From an uncultured Chloroflexota bacterium (lineage in GTDB: Bacteria > Chloroflexota > Chloroflexia > Chloroflexales > Roseiflexaceae), in contig CALFIC010000049.1 in the NCBI GenBank assembly GCA_937876225.1, positions 1 through 7,078 on the forward strand: 7,078 bases of DNA, given 5' to 3'. The position numbers were made by a program, and so were the translations under genes. Shown here piece after piece: positions 1 to 7,029 of the stretch (its first letter is position 1; every line of letters starts with the position of its first letter). The notes under the pieces are model-generated. The model worked only from the letters and a program-made list of their open reading frames with translations, made no database searches and was not told the DNA's origin.

Positions 1-72
1 AAACAACGCAAGTCACATCAAATATGCCACATTCAACGGCAATGTAACCACGCTATGATAAGTTTGGTTTTG

Positions 73-87
73 GTGTGAAGTTCACAC
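73..87. repeat. Short near-perfect dyad downstream of the minus-strand gene
   Basis: GTGTGAA at 73-79 and TTCACAC at 81-87 are inverted copies around one central base. As RNA from the minus strand this could fold into a 6-bp stem with a 3-nt loop, 15 nt past the stop codon of the neighbouring gene. No run of U follows, so an intrinsic terminator is not supported. The compact symmetry would also suit a protein-binding site. The half-site TTCACAC recurs at 1132-1138 in the divergent intergenic region. Function unknown. Confidence 0.3.
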
Positions 88-101
88 GACAATCCCCCCA
101 C

Positions 102-1082
102 CTACCCCAGCACCACATCACAAAGATGGACTGACGCACTCGCTTGCCCACGCGTCACCAAACGACCGTAGCCCAAATACTCCACCTCGGGTTCGGCCAC
201 GTTCAGTTTACGAAAAATAGGAAATGTGTGGTGTGTATCGATAAACGAATTCCACAATTCATGGGTGCCCAATTCTTCTTTTTCAAACTTTACGCGGGGT
301 GGCCCACTCACGCCCATCGCAATCACATAGAGTGGTTTTCCGTAACTCATGGGTGCATTAATAGTGCTTGATGGACTGCCCGCCACATGCGTAAACAGCG
401 CGACACGCTTGATGCGCGTACCAGGCGCCATGGGAGCAAAATAATCACTACGGTGTGGATGAAGCTCATGGAGATCGCGCTCTTTATTTGTCCGATTGCG
501 TACTTTTTGACGCATTTTTGTCAGGTGATCGACCAGCGGCAATTGGGCGTGAATGATGTCGGCACTAAACGATTCCAAACGATACATGGCATCGTGCACC
601 ATCGCATTCCGCACATCAGTGAACAGTTTGAGCTCTTTGAATGTATACTCGTCGATGTCTTCGTAATAGCGCAATTGGCAGAGCTGACGATAAACGGGGT
701 CTTTGTCGAGTGACGTACTGCGCAATATGACGCCAGCGTCACTCGCTTCGCTAAACTCGCGCGCTTCATCGGCTGCCGATGGGCGGGGTAATCCGTGCAT
801 GATAGCGTGACGATCACGGTACATGGCCCGGATCCGTCCCTCGATGAAAGAACAGAGTAAGAGCGTGGCCCCCATGCGTTCAAGCACAGAGTTGCTGTCG
901 GTGATGCGTTTCATTTCGGACAAGAAGGATTGTGCTTGGATGTGATATTGTTGGCCTTTGGCAACCCGGGCGGGGCGCGCTTTAATGGCATCGATGCGCG
1001 CTGTCGGTAACGCCGTCAGACCGTGTGTCGGGGTCGTCTGAATGCGGTCAATGGCGAGTTTATACGGTGTGCGTGGCGGCAT
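102..1082 (-). CDS. Uncharacterised protein with a possible HEPN domain
   Basis: I do not recognise this protein by name. It reads as a soluble protein of 326 aa (329 aa if the upstream ATG at 1091 is used) with no signal peptide or membrane segment. Counted from the longer start, a helical-looking stretch around residues 68-93 (LLLCSFIEGRIRAMYRDR) is followed at residues 161-166 by RNAMVH, within LFTDVRNAMVHDAMYR. An R-N-x3-H motif late in a mostly helical domain is the signature of HEPN domains, many of which are RNases in toxin-antitoxin, abortive-infection and R-M loci. The region after residue 220 (RVALFTHVAGS, PLYVIAMGVSG) looks like an alpha/beta domain I cannot assign. ATG 1082 is preferred: AAGGA at 1097-1093 lies 10 nt upstream of it but only 1 nt from ATG 1091. 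The gene is divergent from the R-M operon. The ORF is intact and the strand assignment is secure; the HEPN call is tentative. Confidence 0.75.
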   Translation of the reverse strand: MPPRTPYKLAIDRIQTTPTHGLTALPTARIDAIKARPARVAKGQQYHIQAQSFLSEMKRITDSNSVLERMGATLLLCSFIEGRIRAMYRDRHAIMHGLPRPSAADEAREFSEASDAGVILRSTSLDKDPVYRQLCQLRYYEDIDEYTFKELKLFTDVRNAMVHDAMYRLESFSADIIHAQLPLVDHLTKMRQKVRNRTNKERDLHELHPHRSDYFAPMAPGTRIKRVALFTHVAGSPSSTINAPMSYGKPLYVIAMGVSGPPRVKFEKEELGTHELWNSFIDTHHTFPIFRKLNVAEPEVEYLGYGRLVTRGQASASVHLCDVVLG

Positions 1083-1092
1083 AACGTGCATT

Positions 1093-1097
1093 TCCTT
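1093..1097 (-). promoter_or_regulatory. Ribosome binding site that decides the start of the minus-strand gene
   Basis: On the minus strand AAGGA is followed by one base and then ATG (1091), which is too close for initiation. The next in-frame ATG (1082) is 10 nt away, within a workable Shine-Dalgarno distance. This favours the start three codons downstream of the longest ORF. Confidence 0.5.
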
Positions 1098-1113
1098 GTT
1101 ACTACTCTGCCGG

Positions 1114-1145
1114 TCATCTCATATGTTCATCTTCACACAAGATGA
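1114..1145. repeat. Direct and inverted TCATCT repeats in the divergent intergenic region
   Basis: TCATCTC (1114-1120) and TCATCTT (1127-1133) are direct copies 13 nt apart. The second pairs with AAGATGA (1139-1145) to form a 7-bp stem with a CACAC loop. A further GATGAG at 1170-1175 is an inverted copy of the core, 6 nt upstream of the extended -10 element. The arrangement, TCATC-TCATC-GATGA-GATGA, could be an operator shared by the two divergent genes. No regulator is encoded in the window that obviously binds it. This is seen in the sequence; the role is inferred. Confidence 0.3.
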
Positions 1146-1180
1146 CGTACAACGCAATATCGTTCAAGGGATGAGAGACG

Positions 1181-1189
1181 TGTTACAAT
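1181..1189 (+). promoter_or_regulatory. Extended -10 promoter element for the mod-res operon
   Basis: TGTTACAAT combines the TG of an extended -10 with TACAAT, five of six matches to TATAAT. No good -35 hexamer is visible 16-18 nt upstream, which is tolerated by extended -10 promoters. Transcription would start near 1196, leaving a leader of about 50 nt before the mod start codon at 1247. It is the best promoter candidate in the intergenic region. Confidence 0.5.
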
Positions 1190-1232
1190 GAAAACCAATC
1201 GTAGCCGTTAAAACACCATGACAGCAACCCAC

Positions 1233-1237
1233 AGGAG
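1233..1237 (+). promoter_or_regulatory. Ribosome binding site of mod
   Basis: AGGAG is a strong Shine-Dalgarno match, 9 nt before ATG 1247. It fixes the translation start of the methyltransferase gene. No comparable site precedes the ATG at 1941 that opens the downstream reading frame, which argues that the two frames are one gene. Confidence 0.75.
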
Positions 1238-1246
1238 CATATTTTT

Positions 1247-2041
1247 ATGACTACACCACGTACTAATGATTCTGCGTTTGAGAGTTTTCGTGCCAAATTG
1301 GCCGAAATGTTCATGTTTGATCAGGCTGATCTCGACTTTGGTATTTATCGCATCATGAATGCCAAACGCACAGAAATTTCAAAATTCCTAGAAGATGAGT
1401 TGCCTCGTCAAGTTGAAAAATATGTGAATGAATCAGTAACACATAATCGCTTCACGTACGAGTCGCTCATCGCAACAGCCACCCATCAACAAAACGAAAA
1501 CCGGGTCCGTTACTTGCGCGAACGCCTTGATAATCTCAGCGCTGACCAACTCGCAAACGACGTCTACACCCATCTCAATACATTCTTTAGTCGTTACTAC
1601 GACAAAGGTGATTTCATATCGCTCCGGCGCATCAACAAAGAGGCCTATGCAATTCCCTATAACGGCGAGGAAGTCAAACTGCACTGGGCCAACGCAGACC
1701 AATACTACATCAAAAGCAGCGAATACTTCCGCGACTATACATTCACGCTCAGCGACGGCCGCCAAGTACACTTCAAACTCATCGATGCCGATACGGAGAC
1801 CAACAATAACAAGGCTAACGCCAATGCAGAACGTCGCTTTGTGTTGTGTGGCGATGCGCCCGTACAACAGAGCGCTGATGGTCGCACCCTGACCATTACG
1901 TTTACGTACCAAGTGCACTCTGAAAAACAAGACAAACTCAATGAAATCACGCTTCAGCGCGTGGAAACTCAACTCAACTCAACTCAACTCAACTCAACTC
2001 AACTCAACTCAACTCAACTCAACCGAATCATTGTGGCATAG
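1247..2041 (+). CDS. mod: Type III-like Mod methyltransferase, N-terminal part (frame ends early: OFF phase)
   Basis: This is the 5' portion of an adenine-specific DNA methyltransferase gene. Translation from ATG 1247 gives 264 aa. Residues 24-38 (FDQADLDFGIYRIMN) are typical of the start of long Mod proteins encoded next to a Res helicase, from my knowledge of the family. Residues 1-240 form the N-terminal domain and contain no S-adenosylmethionine-binding or DPPY motif, so this product alone cannot methylate DNA. From residue 241 the frame enters the AACTC tract and reads T-Q-(LNSTQ)3-L-N, then RIIVA and a TAG at 2039-2041. The rest of the methyltransferase continues in another frame (1941-4370). 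One extra repeat unit, or two fewer, joins the frames. I therefore read this as the OFF form of a phase-variable gene, not a decayed one: both halves are otherwise open and well conserved in appearance. A miscounted repeat in the assembly is the main alternative. Confidence 0.85.
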   Translation: MTTPRTNDSAFESFRAKLAEMFMFDQADLDFGIYRIMNAKRTEISKFLEDELPRQVEKYVNESVTHNRFTYESLIATATHQQNENRVRYLRERLDNLSADQLANDVYTHLNTFFSRYYDKGDFISLRRINKEAYAIPYNGEEVKLHWANADQYYIKSSEYFRDYTFTLSDGRQVHFKLIDADTETNNNKANANAERRFVLCGDAPVQQSADGRTLTITFTYQVHSEKQDKLNEITLQRVETQLNSTQLNSTQLNSTQLNRIIVA

Positions 2042-4370
2042 TGCGCTTTCTGCAATAGAAAAAGGTGCTAAAGATCTCATTGAAACTGTCCTTTCGGCTA
2101 CAGATCAAGACCATACTGACAGTGAAGATCAACGCGATAACCCCACCCCACAGCGTGAAGAAATTCCACTCGATGTAACCTGGTATGGCGCCCTGTTTGC
2201 GACCGAAAAAAACACCAAAAGCATTATTGCAAATCACCTCAACGACTACACCAAACGCAACACGTTCGATTACTTCATCCACAAAAACTTGGGCGAATTT
2301 TTACGCCGTGAACTCGACTTTTATGTCAAAAACGAAATGCTCCGCCTCGATGACGGCGACGACAATCGCGCCGATGGTGCCGACATTGATTTGAGCATCA
2401 CGTTGACCCGCATCAAGGCCTTCCGCAGTGTGGGCCACAAAATCATCACGTTTTTGGCCCAACTCGAAGATTTCCAAAAAAAGTTGTGGTTGAAGAAAAA
2501 ATTCGTGGTTGCCACCGATTACTGTGTCACATTAGACCATGTACCGGAAGAGCTTTATCCCACCATCATCGCCAACAACGCCCAAGTCGACGAGTGGGTG
2601 AAGTTGTTCGCCATCGACGAATTACACGGCAACATGTTCAAGCACGCATACAGTCGACCACTCACAATCGAGTTTCTCAAAGAACACAAGTACTTGGTCG
2701 TCGACACCAAATTTTTCAATCAAGCATTCAAAGACATACTCCTCACCTCTATCGACAATATTGACGAGACTTGTAATGGTTTACTCATTCATTCTGAGAA
2801 TTTTCAGGCGTTGAATATGTTACAAACACAGTATCGCGAGAAGGTTAAGTGTATATATATTGACCCACCGTATAATACGAAGGGTGATGGGTTTATTTAC
2901 AAAGATCACTTTCAACATTCATCATGGCTTTCATTTCTTCATTCTAGAAACGAAATTGCTAAATCATTCCTCAGCGATGATGGAGTTATTGGTATCAGTA
3001 TTGATGATAATGAATTTCATAATTTGACCTTACTCCAAGACAATATTTTTGGTGACAACAAAATAGGAGAGCTTGTTGTTATACGTGCTGAAGGTGGTGG
3101 GTTAGCCAAGAAAATAGTCAAAGGGCATGATTATTTCACTATTTATGCAAAAAATATTGAAAAATGTCCACCTCTTCTGCGACCAAAAGAAATTAGAGGG
3201 AAAATAGTTGACATTCACGGAAAAAAATATTGGATTGAAACTGACTGGTTACGCGTAGAGTTTGGAAAATACGGTACACTTTTGTATGAAGATATTGCTC
3301 AGGTAAAAGGCCTTGAGAAAAAGAAGGAAATTGATGAAGGCATCAATAACGGGATTTATTGCCTAATTCCTAAAGATGACAAACATATCGTTGGACGATT
3401 CAGAGACGTAGAAGAGGATGGAAGCAAATTTTACAGTGTAATTAAATACCTAAATTCTGATGGTTCGCAGATTGTTAATGATTTGTTTGGTCCAAATCAA
3501 TTTCCATATCCTAAGCCAGTTGAATTAGTATCCCAGTTCGTACTAGGATCTACATTCAGTTCTCATTCATACAATAACGCAACAGTCCTAGATTATTTTG
3601 CTGGTTCAGGTACAACTGCTCATTCAGTGATAAGTATAAACAGAAACTATAGCCGCAATTTACGTTATGTAATGATTGAAGCAGGAAATCACTTCAATAC
3701 GGTCACTAAACCACGCATCCAAAAAGTCATCTACTCGGCTGACTGGAAGGACGGTAAACCAGTTAATCGTGCCGGAAGCAGTCACATGTTCAAGTACCTG
3801 CGCCTCGAGTCGTACGAAGACACGTTGAATAATGTGCAAATGCAGGTGTCAGAAACAAGGAAACAGCTGTTTGCCGAAAATTCAAACAGTCCCATGCACG
3901 AGGAATACATATTGGGCTACATGCTCGATGTGGAGAGTCGGGATAGTGCGTCGTTGCTCAATCAGCAAGCATTCACGCACCCGTTTGATTATCGGCTCAA
4001 CATTGCCAAAAGCGGCAGTGTGGCCGAAAGTGTGCCAACCCGCGTCGACATGGTCGAAACGTTCAATTATCTAATCGGGCTACGCGTTCAGCGCATGCGC
4101 ACCGACATGCACTTGCGGCTTGTGACAGGCACCACGCCCGATGGACGCCGCACGCTGGTGGTATGGCGGGATGGCGCATTGTTGGGCGACCAGAATCACT
4201 TCTGGATGGCACTTACTGCAAATGAACTTGGAGCGCAATTGGCCCAAGATTACGACGTCATCTATGTGAATGGTGACACGACATTGGCGAGCTACCTCCC
4301 AAGTACGTGTCAAGTACGCCTCATCGACACCGAATTCCATGCCCGCATGTTCGCAGACACGGCGTACTAG
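1941..4370 (+). CDS. mod: Type III-like Mod methyltransferase, catalytic part (out of frame with its start)
   Basis: This frame carries the catalytic body of an adenine-N6 DNA methyltransferase. Numbered from ATG 1941, KRNTFDYFIHK is at residues 105-115, the catalytic motif IV DPPY at 308-311 (within YIDPPYNTKGDGFIYKDHF), and the S-adenosylmethionine-binding motif I at 553-557 (FAGSG, within LDYFAGSGTT). Motif IV before motif I, with about 240 residues between them holding the target recognition domain, is the beta-class order of type III Mod proteins. The conserved-looking tail includes IYSADWKDGKPVNR and FKYLRLESYEDTLNN. ATG 1941 overlaps the upstream frame by 101 nt and has no visible ribosome binding site, so real translation most likely arrives from 1247 after repeat slippage. 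The joined protein would be 1042 aa with 12 units (DPPY near residue 541) or 1037 aa with 9. Mod methylates the recognition site and also directs Res to DNA. Its core is unusually AT-rich. Confidence 0.9.
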   Translation: MKSRFSAWKLNSTQLNSTQLNSTQLNSTESLWHSALSAIEKGAKDLIETVLSATDQDHTDSEDQRDNPTPQREEIPLDVTWYGALFATEKNTKSIIANHLNDYTKRNTFDYFIHKNLGEFLRRELDFYVKNEMLRLDDGDDNRADGADIDLSITLTRIKAFRSVGHKIITFLAQLEDFQKKLWLKKKFVVATDYCVTLDHVPEELYPTIIANNAQVDEWVKLFAIDELHGNMFKHAYSRPLTIEFLKEHKYLVVDTKFFNQAFKDILLTSIDNIDETCNGLLIHSENFQALNMLQTQYREKVKCIYIDPPYNTKGDGFIYKDHFQHSSWLSFLHSRNEIAKSFLSDDGVIGISIDDNEFHNLTLLQDNIFGDNKIGELVVIRAEGGGLAKKIVKGHDYFTIYAKNIEKCPPLLRPKEIRGKIVDIHGKKYWIETDWLRVEFGKYGTLLYEDIAQVKGLEKKKEIDEGINNGIYCLIPKDDKHIVGRFRDVEEDGSKFYSVIKYLNSDGSQIVNDLFGPNQFPYPKPVELVSQFVLGSTFSSHSYNNATVLDYFAGSGTTAHSVISINRNYSRNLRYVMIEAGNHFNTVTKPRIQKVIYSADWKDGKPVNRAGSSHMFKYLRLESYEDTLNNVQMQVSETRKQLFAENSNSPMHEEYILGYMLDVESRDSASLLNQQAFTHPFDYRLNIAKSGSVAESVPTRVDMVETFNYLIGLRVQRMRTDMHLRLVTGTTPDGRRTLVVWRDGALLGDQNHFWMALTANELGAQLAQDYDVIYVNGDTTLASYLPSTCQVRLIDTEFHARMFADTAY
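1966..2023 (+). repeat. Pentanucleotide simple sequence repeat, (AACTC)11 plus AAC
   Basis: Eleven perfect, uninterrupted AACTC units run from 1966 to 2020, followed by a partial AAC. The unit length is not a multiple of three, so each gained or lost unit shifts the frame. With 11 units the mod frame stops at 2041 (264 aa). With 10 units it enters the third frame and stops at TAG 2056-2058 (268 aa). With 12 or 9 units it joins the catalytic frame and runs to 4370. Perfect tracts of this length are prone to slipped-strand mispairing at replication. Because three units make 15 nt, the tract encodes a repeating LNSTQ pentapeptide in the mod frame, a polar and probably flexible linker that should tolerate length changes. 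Confidence 0.97.
2700..3720 (+). other. AT-rich core of mod: probable exchanged catalytic/target-recognition segment
   Basis: Hand counts give 124 G+C in 360 bases (34%) at 2941-3300, against 69 of 120 (57%) at 2341-2460 and 71 of 120 (59%) at 4021-4140. Every 60-base line I counted between 2701 and 3720 falls at 28-42%, while 3721-3840 is back to 47-48%. Codons in the segment often end in A or T, unlike those outside. It spans motif IV, the target recognition region and motif I. The boundaries are gradual and approximate. This is the pattern expected when the specificity-determining centre of a mod gene is replaced by recombination; selection on protein sequence alone is less likely to cause so sharp a change at wobble positions. 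Confidence 0.6.
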
Positions 4371-4395
4371 CGCGAAAGATGATGGGAATACGATT

Positions 4396-7029
4396 ATGAC
4401 AAACCAACTTCCACTCCCGACAGATAAACGAGTGCGCACAACGCCCAAAGCGGGGCGCAATGGCGTCCAACTTGCGCTCAACAAGCAACTGGTACTCAAA
4501 CGCTGGCTGTTGCAACTGTTTGGCGTAAAAGACTTCATGGAACTCGCTACGGAATTGAAAAAGGGCGAAAATAGCACTAATAACTCAAATGAATCCGGGC
4601 AATCAACGTACTTGGACGGAGTACTCGCCTGTGTGCGTAACCATGCCCGAGTCAACGACGATGCAATACGGCGCTATGATCAGGCTATTCTACAAAACTG
4701 GGACCAAGTTACTGAATCTGGCGACGAAAACGGCAACAGCATCCACATGAAGTACTTCCAGTATTTGGCGTTACTCTTCACTGAAATTTATTTGGATGCC
4801 TACTTCACCAATGCGGTCACACTCCAAACCGAACTAAACAATATTGTCAGACAACACAACATCACCAACGGTACGATGCTCCCCGAGTACAAGGCCGAAG
4901 ATTTGCGCAAATTGGCGTTTTGGCAGGCCACCGGGTCGGGCAAAACGATTATCATGCACGTCAACATCCTGCAGTACTTGCGCTATGCCCAAGAATACGA
5001 TTCACCGAGTAAGAAACTCATCCCCGATATGATAATTCTCTTGACACCCAACGAGAGTTTATCGCACCAACATCATAAAAATCTACTCCGCGCAGGATTC
5101 TATAATGCGCGCATCTTTGAAAAATCGCGTAGCACCCAAAGCCCACTCCAAAGTAGTGATAACCCGCAAAGCAAAGTCATCGAAATTATCGACATCAACA
5201 AGTTGGCCAAAGACGACGGCGACAAAACGGTGGCGGTGAGTGCGTTCGAAGGCAATAATTTGGTACTCGTCGATGAGGGACATCGTGGCAGTAGTGGCCA
5301 AGAGTGGATGGAATATCGCCGCCAGTTGGTAACCAACGGCTTTTCGTGCGAGTATTCGGCCACATTCGGGCAAGCATTCCGTGCGAGCAACGACCCCGCG
5401 CTTACCGCAGAATACGCCAAGTGCATCATCATCGACTATTCCTACCGTTATTTTTACGAAGACGGCTACGGCAAAGATTTTTCGATTCTTAACTTGCAGA
5501 AGCAGTCATCCACGGTTAGCACAGATCAGCAGACTGGGGGCCAGTTCGAGTATTTGGTAGGAAGTCTGCTCACGTTCTATCAACAACTACGCTACTACGA
5601 TGATAAACGCGAACAAATCCGTGAGTTTCAACTCTATCGACCATTCATGATCTTTGTGGGTGGAAGCGTCACCAAAAACATCAACAGAGACGAAGTTTCT
5701 GACGTGGTCGAAATCATGCGCTTTTTGGCACGCTTCACCAACCAACAACAACGGGCGGTCACTGTACAAGCCATCAATCGTATCTTGTACGATGACGGGT
5801 ATCTAATCGATGAAACCGGGAAAAGTGTGTTTGCCAACCGCTTTGAGTATTTACAGCAGCGTCAACTGAGTGCTGAAGCAATCTACGTGGACATGCTCCA
5901 ACAAATATTCAAAACGTCCACTCCTGGCGCAATTACCGTGGAATTGTTGCGTAAAGCGAGTGGCGAAATCGCGCTCCGCATCGGCGAAAATGATGTCTTT
6001 GGTGTCATCAACGTCGGCGATGCGCCCGCCCTACTCAAGTTAATTCATGATGATGTAGAAGCATCGGGCATTCGTACCATTGAAAGTGATTTCAACGATT
6101 CGCTCTTCCACAGCATCAACAAGCCGAATTCATCACTGTCCATGCTCATCGGTTCACGCAAATTTACCGAGGGATGGAGCAGTTTCCGCGTGAGTTGCAT
6201 GGGATTGATGAAAATCGGCAAAAATGAAGGCACACAGATTATTCAACTATTTGGTCGTGGCGTGCGCCTCAAAGGGTACAACACCACACTCAAGCGCAGT
6301 GCTGTGTTGGAACGCACCAATTTGCTGGGAGTAGACCGGCCTAAGCACATCGAGATCCTCGAAACGCTTAATGTGTTTGGTATACAAGCCAACTACATGG
6401 CCGAATTCAACAGTATTTTAACTGCAGAAGACATCCGCACACCAGACAAAATGCAGAAAATGGTGATATCGACACGTACCAACGAGTTCAGCAAACCACA
6501 TGAATTACATGTGATTGGGCTGAAACGAGATACTGTGGCCTATGAACGCACTGGAGCCGCCATCGAACTAGCGGTGCTCGACGAGCAACAGACACCACGC
6601 CGTATCCATGTGACTCGCGATTATTATCCGCGACTCCAAGCACTCCACAAACATACTGTTGGTCCAAGTTTTGGCGATACCATCGACAAGTACAATAATG
6701 TACTCACCCATGGGCATTGTGTGTTCCTCGACTTCACGGCGTTATACAAAAAACTTATAGCCCTCAAGCAAGAGCGCAAATGGCACAATCTGATTATTAC
6801 GCCAGATAATGTGCGTGCACTCATTGACCCAGGCGAAAGAAACCCGACAACGGTCAAAGGTGAATGGTATACGCTCTATGCACCACCTGCTGCATTTGAG
6901 TTCAGCAGGATGGCCAATGTAGCGTTATGGCAACAGATGGCGTTTGATTTACTCGCCGCTTACTGCGAAGTCTTCTACAAAAACCGGCGAGCTGCGTATG
7001 AAGCCGATTACCTCGTGTACAAATCGCTG
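4396..7029 (+). CDS. res: Type III-like restriction enzyme Res subunit, SF2 helicase (3' end missing)
   Basis: This is the translocase/restriction partner of Mod, open for 878 codons to the end of genuine sequence. Superfamily 2 helicase motifs appear in order: Walker A ATGSGKT at residues 178-184, motif Ia LLTPNES, Walker B DEGH at 293-296, motif III SATF at 321-324, a motif V-like FTEGWSSFRVS near 590-600, and motif VI QLFGRGVRLKG starting at 617, with arginines 621 and 624. ATP-driven translocation after site recognition by Mod is the known role of this family. A C-terminal PD-(D/E)XK nuclease would be expected, but no convincing one is visible and it probably lies beyond the contig end. 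ATG 4396 starts 25 nt after the mod stop, with only a weak GGGA upstream; an in-frame ATG at 4339 inside mod is possible but lacks a ribosome binding site. No frameshift or internal stop is present. Co-transcription with mod is likely. Confidence 0.9.

Noticed and set aside
73..87. Rho-independent terminator after the minus-strand gene
   Set aside because: The stem is only 6 bp and is not followed by a U-run on either strand.
144..713. Plus-strand ORFs of 75 and 108 aa (144-371 and 387-713)
   Set aside because: They lie wholly antisense to the intact 326-aa minus-strand gene, lack convincing ribosome binding sites and show no recognisable protein features.
1433..1972. Minus-strand ORF of 179 aa
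   Set aside because: It is a shadow of the mod N-terminal coding region, which has a strong ribosome binding site and family-like sequence on the other strand.
1966..2023. CRISPR array or iteron-type origin
   Set aside because: The units are 5 bp with no spacers and lie inside coding sequence; this is a simple sequence repeat.
1247..4370. mod as a true pseudogene
   Set aside because: The only disruption is exactly at a slippage-prone tract; no other stop or frameshift occurs, and one unit restores the frame.
4080..4655. Minus-strand ORF of 191 aa spanning the mod-res junction
   Set aside because: It is antisense to both well-supported genes, with low-complexity-like composition and no domain I recognise.
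4844..5492. Several short ORFs on both strands inside 4844-5492
   Set aside because: All are shadows of the continuous res frame, which carries helicase motifs I to III through this stretch.
1247..7029. BREX, DISARM or type I R-M system
   Set aside because: DPPY precedes FAGSG (beta-class order), unlike type I HsdM. No specificity subunit and no BREX or DISARM partner genes are present, and the partner is a Res-like helicase. The contig is short, so missing neighbours cannot be fully excluded.
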